A stretch of 9,603 nt of DNA from a bacterium. Lineage in GTDB: Bacteria > Chloroflexota > Dormibacteria > UBA8260 > Bog-877. The notes under the pieces were generated by a model. That model was not told the DNA's origin. It ran no database searches and was given only the letters and a program-made list of their open reading frames with translations. How positions within the stretch are numbered: the stretch's first letter is position 1; each line of letters begins with the position of its first letter. Both the position numbers and the translations under genes were made by a program. Of the stretch, positions 5,783 to 9,603 are shown piece after piece. Where the stretch lies: positions 1 to 9,603 of the forward strand of contig JAKABA010000148.1 in assembly GCA_021802115.1 (NCBI GenBank), given 5' to 3'.

Positions 5783-8146
5783 GTGGCGACTACGCAGAAG
5801 TTGCAGGTCGAGGATCTGCTCAGCCTGGCGCGCCCCGACTTCGCGCGCTGGGAGGTGGTGAAGGACCTCATCGACGAGATGATCGACCTCTCCCTCAACT
5901 ACCGCCAGTCGGGACACCCCGGCGGTTCCCGCTCCAAGGTTCACATGCTGGTTGCGACCCTGCTGTCGGGGGCCATGCGTTGGGACATCCAGCGCCCCTG
6001 GCGGCGGTTCTCGGACCGCTTCGTGCTCTCGGCCGGCCACACAGTCCCCCTGGTCTACGCCACCCTGGCGGTGCTCAACGAGTCGCTGCGGGCCCGTCAG
6101 CTCATCGATAGCGACCCACGCTTCGCATTCCCCGAGAACGGTCGCTTCGCGCTCACCTGGGAAGACCTGCTGACTCTGCGCCACCGGGGCGGGTTGCCCG
6201 GGCACGCCGAGATGAGCGGCAAGACCCTGTTCCTGAAGTTCAATACCGGGCCCTCGGGGCACGGCATGCCGCCCGCCGCGGGCGAGGCTCTGGCGCTCAA
6301 GCTGGCCGGCGCCTCTGAGGTGAAGGTGTTCTGCGTCGAGGGTGAGGGCGGGCTCACCCCCGGCGCTGCCCACGAGACCAAGAACTCCGCCTGGGGCCTG
6401 GGCCTCGACAACCTGGTGTTCCTGCTCGACTGGAACGACTTCGGGATCGACCTTCGCCCGGCGTCGGCGGTGGTGCCCGGCGACCCTGTGGGCTGGTTCG
6501 AGCCGTACGGCTGGCGCGTCAATGGGACCGAGTCCGGCATGGAGTGGGAGCCGGTGACCAATGCGGTGCTGGAGGCGGCGCGCGGGGACAATCCCGCCCG
6601 CGTCCCCTCGATCGCCTGGTTTCGAACCAGGAAGGGGCGCGAGTATGGCAAGTACGACGCCCCCTCGCACGGCAGCCCCCACCCCATGAACAGCGAGCCG
6701 TTCTGGAAGGTGCGCCGGCATTTCATGGAGAAGTACGGGGTCACCTACCTCGGCGTGGACGAGCCGGCACCGGCCGACCCCCGGGCCAGGGATGAGCAGG
6801 CGAGGGCGAACTTCAAAGTGGCGCTCGGGGTGCTGCACCGCGACCCCGAGCTGGTCAGGTACCTCAGCGACCGGCTGCTCCAGGTGGCCGCCACGGTCCC
6901 CGAGACCCTGCCTGACTTCAATTTGGGGCCGGCCACCACCGGGCTCATGCGCGATCCCCGAGTCACCGACTTTGCCTCGTACCCGAAGGAGATGTTCCTG
7001 GCCCCAGGCGAGCGCCAACCCAACCGGGCGGCGCTGGCGCAGTGGGGGGCCTGGGTGAACGCGTTCGCCCGGCGCGAATACGGCCGGCCGCTGTTCATAG
7101 TCAGCTCCGCTGATCTGGCGGACTCCACCAACATCAGTGGCTTTGGCAAGGACTGGGGGTCGACCCCGGGCTGGGGCTGGTACGAGCGCCAGGCCAATCC
7201 GCGCGGCACCGTTCTGCCCCAGGAGATCACCGAGTTCACCAACGCGGGAATCAGCGTGGGGATGGCCACGGTCAACCTGGCCGAGGACCCCTTCTCCGAA
7301 TTCAATGGCTTCTTCGCCGCCTGCTCGACGTACGGCTCGTTCAGCTACCTGAAGTACGGCGAGATGCGCCTCTTCAGCCAGCTCGCGCAGGACTGCGAGC
7401 TCAAGGTCGGCCGGGTCCTCTGGATCGCCGGTCACTCCGGCCCCGAGACCGCCGAGGACTCCCGGACCCACTTTGGGATCTTCGCGCCCGGGGTGACCCA
7501 GCTCTTTCCCTCCGGCCAGGTGGTCGACCTCCATCCCTGGGAGTACAACGAGGTCCCGGTGGTGCTGGCGGCGGCGCTGCGCACCGCGGCCCCGATCATC
7601 GCGCTGCACCTGACCCGTCCCGCGGTCGAGATCCCCGACCGGGCCAGGTTGGGCATGCCGTCGCACTTCGAGGCCGCGCGCGGAGCGTACCTGATTCGCG
7701 ACTACCGACCCGATAGCCCTCACCAGGGGGCGGTCTTCGTGCGCGGCACCGTGCCCACCGCCAACCTGGTGGCGGTCCTCCCCGAGCTGGACCGGCTGGG
7801 CCTCAATCTCAAGATCGTGGCGGCGATCAGCCCTCAGCTCTTCGCGCTCCAGAGCCCGGAGTACCAGGCGGAAACCGTGACCCCGGCGGACCGCGCGGAC
7901 GCGATGGTGATCAGCAACGGGGCGCTCCGACTGATGGGAGACTGGGCCGCTGGCCCCCAGGTCGAGAGGTACTCGCTCACCCCCGACTGGGATCACCGCT
8001 GGCGCACCGGAGGCAGCGTCGAGGAGGTGATGGACGAGGCCCACCTCACCTCGGCGCACATCCTCGCCGCGCTGCAACGGTTCGCGGCGGATCGCCCGGC
8101 CCGCCTCGCCGCGCAACGCGCCCTGCTGGAGGAGATGAGCGGCTGA
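5783..8146 (+). CDS. Divergent transketolase family protein (TPP-dependent), GEG variant
   Basis: Transketolases move two-carbon ketol units between sugar phosphates using thiamine diphosphate. This 787-residue protein is about 120 residues longer than E. coli TktA. Aligning motifs by eye places nearly all catalytic residues: His45 (SGHPGG), His86 (LSAGH), His141 (LPGH), NTGPSGHG (154-161), Asn218 (DWNDFGID), SHG (295-297), SADL (442-445), Glu484 (ITEF, equivalent to Glu411), His551, Asp559 and His563 (equivalent to 461, 469 and 473, same spacing), and Arg612. The GDG metal motif is GEG (187-189), and the TktA Glu160 position is Pro193. Pyrimidine-binding and C-terminal domains follow in normal order. 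It lacks phosphoketolase signatures. Two adjacent GTGs (5780, 5783) are possible starts; GGAGG (5771-5775) is 7 nt before 5783. The substrate may differ from canonical transketolase. It could be a sole or a second transketolase. Confidence 0.88.
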   Translation: MATTQKLQVEDLLSLARPDFARWEVVKDLIDEMIDLSLNYRQSGHPGGSRSKVHMLVATLLSGAMRWDIQRPWRRFSDRFVLSAGHTVPLVYATLAVLNESLRARQLIDSDPRFAFPENGRFALTWEDLLTLRHRGGLPGHAEMSGKTLFLKFNTGPSGHGMPPAAGEALALKLAGASEVKVFCVEGEGGLTPGAAHETKNSAWGLGLDNLVFLLDWNDFGIDLRPASAVVPGDPVGWFEPYGWRVNGTESGMEWEPVTNAVLEAARGDNPARVPSIAWFRTRKGREYGKYDAPSHGSPHPMNSEPFWKVRRHFMEKYGVTYLGVDEPAPADPRARDEQARANFKVALGVLHRDPELVRYLSDRLLQVAATVPETLPDFNLGPATTGLMRDPRVTDFASYPKEMFLAPGERQPNRAALAQWGAWVNAFARREYGRPLFIVSSADLADSTNISGFGKDWGSTPGWGWYERQANPRGTVLPQEITEFTNAGISVGMATVNLAEDPFSEFNGFFAACSTYGSFSYLKYGEMRLFSQLAQDCELKVGRVLWIAGHSGPETAEDSRTHFGIFAPGVTQLFPSGQVVDLHPWEYNEVPVVLAAALRTAAPIIALHLTRPAVEIPDRARLGMPSHFEAARGAYLIRDYRPDSPHQGAVFVRGTVPTANLVAVLPELDRLGLNLKIVAAISPQLFALQSPEYQAETVTPADRADAMVISNGALRLMGDWAAGPQVERYSLTPDWDHRWRTGGSVEEVMDEAHLTSAHILAALQRFAADRPARLAAQRALLEEMSG

Positions 8147-8161
8147 GCCGATCCGCGCCCA

Positions 8162-8177
8162 CCCTCCGCAAGGGGGG
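8162..8177 (+). terminator. GNRA-loop hairpin after the transketolase gene
   Basis: CCCTCC (8162-8167), a GCAA tetraloop and GGGGGG (8172-8177) form a 6-bp stem with one U:G pair, closed by a stabilising GNRA loop. It begins 15 nt after the transketolase stop and ends 25 nt before the next start. No U-tract follows. It could attenuate read-through into the downstream small gene or stabilise the transketolase mRNA 3' end. Confidence 0.4.
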
Positions 8178-8202
8178 ACGGGTGTGAGATCATGCAGCGG
8201 AC

Positions 8203-8625
8203 GTGGACAAGGAGGGATACGGGCCGCGACCGGACCAGAGTGACCTCGACCGGCTGCTGGAGGACTGCCGCACCCTGTCCCCCGCCGGCATCGAGCGGAT
8301 CGCGGAAGCCTGGGACCGACGGGGAGACCCCGCCGCCTACCAGCTGGCGGAGCGGGCCGCTTTGCACCAGGTCGAGTCCCAGGAGTCGGGGGCCGACTGG
8401 GACGCCTTGCGCAACCGGCTCCTGGGGCTGACCGAGCGAGGGATCCCGCTGATCGCCTGGCGAGCTGAGCACGGCGTGATCGGGCACAAGGCCGAGGATG
8501 CCCTGATGGCGGCGGCGTTGGCGATCATGGCGGGGCCGAAACTGGCCCGGAGCCACGCCCGCCTCCTACTGGGTCCGATGGCGCAGGCGCTGCCCTGGCT
8601 GCTGCCCAGTGCCGAGCCCCGCTGA
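8203..8625 (+). CDS. Hypothetical protein, 140 aa, function unknown
   Basis: I do not recognise this protein. The 140-residue sequence appears mostly alpha-helical and charged in its first ~95 residues, with DLDRLLEDC, IERIAEAWDRRG and LAERAALHQVE segments. It ends in a more hydrophobic, alanine/leucine-rich part (about 100-135: ALMAAALAIMAG, LLLGPMAQALPWLLP) that could be a buried helix pair rather than a clear membrane anchor. No cysteine motif, nucleotide-binding loop or signal peptide is seen. GTG 8203 is the first possible start after an in-frame stop at 8185-8187. It has no good Shine-Dalgarno sequence, so initiation is uncertain. Coding potential is supported by an uninterrupted frame, by G/C-rich third codon positions, and by an end abutting the next gene (15 nt). 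An overlapping 79-codon frame from ATG 8192 looks like a shadow. It may share a transcript with the transketolase gene 56 nt upstream, subject to the 8162-8177 hairpin. Confidence 0.62.
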   Translation: MDKEGYGPRPDQSDLDRLLEDCRTLSPAGIERIAEAWDRRGDPAAYQLAERAALHQVESQESGADWDALRNRLLGLTERGIPLIAWRAEHGVIGHKAEDALMAAALAIMAGPKLARSHARLLLGPMAQALPWLLPSAEPR

Positions 8626-8647
8626 GGGCGGAGCCGGCTGTCAGCGG
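8619..8647. terminator. Inverted repeat spanning two convergent stop codons
   Basis: CCGCTGA (8619-8625) and TCAGCGG (8641-8647) are exact 7-bp complements separated by 15 nt. The first arm ends with the stop of the hypothetical gene; the second begins with the stop of the class III aminotransferase. There is no T-tract. The layout mirrors the repeat at 5137-5166. It is a candidate compact bidirectional terminator. Confidence 0.33.
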
Positions 8648-9603
8648 CGCGCGGCCAGCTCCCCCGAACGCGCACTGACATAGCCGTCCGCCACCGCCAG
8701 CGCCTCATCGATCTTCTCCAGCCCGTCCCGCACCTCCTGCTCGGTGATGACCAGCGGCGGGGCGAGATGCAGACGGTTGAAGTGGGTGAACGGCCAGACC
8801 CCGAGCTCGTGGCAGCGCCCGACCAGTTTGCCCATCGGCTCGGCCGCAGCCCCCGATGCGTTGAAGGGAACCAGCATCTCCCGCGTCGAGCGATCCCGGA
8901 CCAGCTCTATCGCCCACATCAGGCCCCGGCCGCGCACCTCGCCGACGCAGGGATGGGTCTCCGCGATCGCGTCCAGCGCGGGACGCACCACTCGCTCGCC
9001 CAGGTCGCGCACGTGCGCCAAAAGGTCTGACTCCTCGAAGACCTGGATGCTGGCCACCCCGGCGGCGCATGCCAGCGGGTGCCCGGAGTAGGTGAGACCA
9101 CCGGGATATGGCCGGTCCAGGAACGACTCGCGGACCCGCTTGGAGATGACGACGCCGCCGAGCGGGACGTACCCGGAGTTGACCCCCTTCGCGAAGGTGA
9201 TCAGGTCGGGGACGACCCCGAAGGCGTTGACCGCGAACCACTCGCCGATCCGCCCGAAGCCGACCATGACCTCATCGCAGATCATGACGATCCCGAACTC
9301 GTCGCAGAGCGCCCGCACCCCGGCCAGGTAGCCAGGTGGTGGCACCAGGACCCCGTTGGTGCCGACGACCGTCTCCAGGAGGATCGCCGCGACGGTGTGC
9401 GGGCCCTCGAACTCCACAATCTGCCGCAGATGCTCCAGGGCGAACTGGGACTCCTCCAGCTCCGTGGTGGCGTGAAAGGCGGAGCGGTACAGGTAGGGGC
9501 CGAGGAAGTGGACCATCCCTACCATTCCCGGCTCACTCCCCCAGCGCCGCGGCTCGCCGGTCGCGGTGATCGAGGCGCCGGTAGCCCCGTGGTAGCTGCG
9601 ATA
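8641..9603 (-). CDS. Class III PLP aminotransferase, partial (N-terminus beyond right edge)
   Basis: This is a fold-type I, class III (omega/aspartate-family) aminotransferase that moves an amino group from an amine or omega-amino acid to an oxo-acid. The frame runs unbroken to base 9603, so the 320 visible residues are the C-terminal part; roughly 120-150 N-terminal residues lie outside. Numbering visible residues: YRSYHGAT (1-8) carries the class III G-A-T region, Asp110 in ICDEVMVGFGR binds the PLP ring nitrogen, and Lys139 in TFAKGVNSGYVPLGG is the Schiff-base lysine. LTYSGHPLACAAG and VRGRGLMWAIEL follow. Overall it resembles taurine/beta-alanine:pyruvate-type enzymes more than ornithine or acetylornithine aminotransferases, but substrate cannot be assigned without the N-terminus. 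The ATG at 9525 is internal, because the 26 codons upstream are clearly homologous. The stop is 15 nt from that of the convergent hypothetical gene. No frameshift is seen. Confidence 0.92.
   Translation of the reverse strand, partial: YRSYHGATGASITATGEPRRWGSEPGMVGMVHFLGPYLYRSAFHATTELEESQFALEHLRQIVEFEGPHTVAAILLETVVGTNGVLVPPPGYLAGVRALCDEFGIVMICDEVMVGFGRIGEWFAVNAFGVVPDLITFAKGVNSGYVPLGGVVISKRVRESFLDRPYPGGLTYSGHPLACAAGVASIQVFEESDLLAHVRDLGERVVRPALDAIAETHPCVGEVRGRGLMWAIELVRDRSTREMLVPFNASGAAAEPMGKLVGRCHELGVWPFTHFNRLHLAPPLVITEQEVRDGLEKIDEALAVADGYVSARSGELAARR

Noticed and set aside
5669..8116. An 815-codon open frame on the minus strand, antisense to the transketolase gene.
   Set aside because: Its translation is rich in G, R, E, H and P with no domain motifs. 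It is the mirror frame expected when third codon positions are nearly all G/C. The plus strand shows a complete set of transketolase motifs.
5783..8146. Assignment of the large TPP enzyme as phosphoketolase or pyruvate dehydrogenase E1 because of its ~790-residue length.
   Set aside because: Motif order and spacing (GHPGG, LSAGH, LPGH, D-N-FGID, ED-RTH) match transketolase. The characteristic phosphoketolase GDGEAETGP and the E1 GDGE-DEPE segments are absent.
1..9603. Mobile element, CRISPR array, tRNA/rRNA, attachment site, or a new defence or biosynthetic system.
   Set aside because: I saw no transposase or integrase, no spaced direct repeats, no tRNA-like cloverleaf and no cluster of unknown genes. 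Seven of eight genes are familiar housekeeping families.

Overview
The window is a GC-rich (well above 65% by eye), densely packed bacterial chromosomal segment with eight protein genes, the last cut by the right edge. I see no rRNA, tRNA, insertion sequence, phage gene or CRISPR array. GTG starts are common, codon third positions are strongly G/C, and there is an F420-dependent (Ddn-type) oxidoreductase. Together these suggest an actinobacterium or a neighbouring high-GC phylum such as Chloroflexota or Dormibacterota, possibly uncultured. The sequence alone does not settle the phylum.

Layout, left to right. (1) 163-3172, plus strand: peptide chain release factor 3 (prfC) followed 4 nt later by nicotinate phosphoribosyltransferase (pncB), a probable two-gene transcription unit. 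(2) 3203-4432, minus: a class V PLP aminotransferase of the cysteine-desulfurase-like family, lacking the catalytic cysteine of true desulfurases. (3) 4692-5141, plus: a Ddn/F420-type nitroreductase-fold protein. (4) 5162-5602, minus: an OsmC-family peroxiredoxin with both redox cysteines. (5) 5783-8146, plus: a large (787 aa) divergent transketolase in which the metal-binding GDG motif reads GEG. (6) 8203-8625, plus: a 140-residue protein I do not recognise. (7) 8641-9603, minus: the C-terminal 320 residues of a class III aminotransferase that begins outside the window.

The strand order is + + - + - + + -, giving three convergent and two fully visible divergent junctions. Each convergent junction is only 15-30 nt long, and both stop codons lie within or beside inverted repeats. 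The strongest is a 14-bp stem around 3184-3225. These are probably compact bidirectional terminators without U-tracts. The divergent junctions (4433-4691 and 5603-5782) hold the promoters and show only weak -10-like motifs.

Functionally this is mostly housekeeping metabolism: translation termination, NAD salvage, PLP chemistry, pentose phosphate carbon shuffling and peroxide/redox defence. I found no convincing new multi-gene system. The most interesting points are the active-site changes in the transketolase, the cysteine-less desulfurase homologue, the stop-codon inverted repeats, and a possible leaderless mini-ORF upstream of the transketolase.
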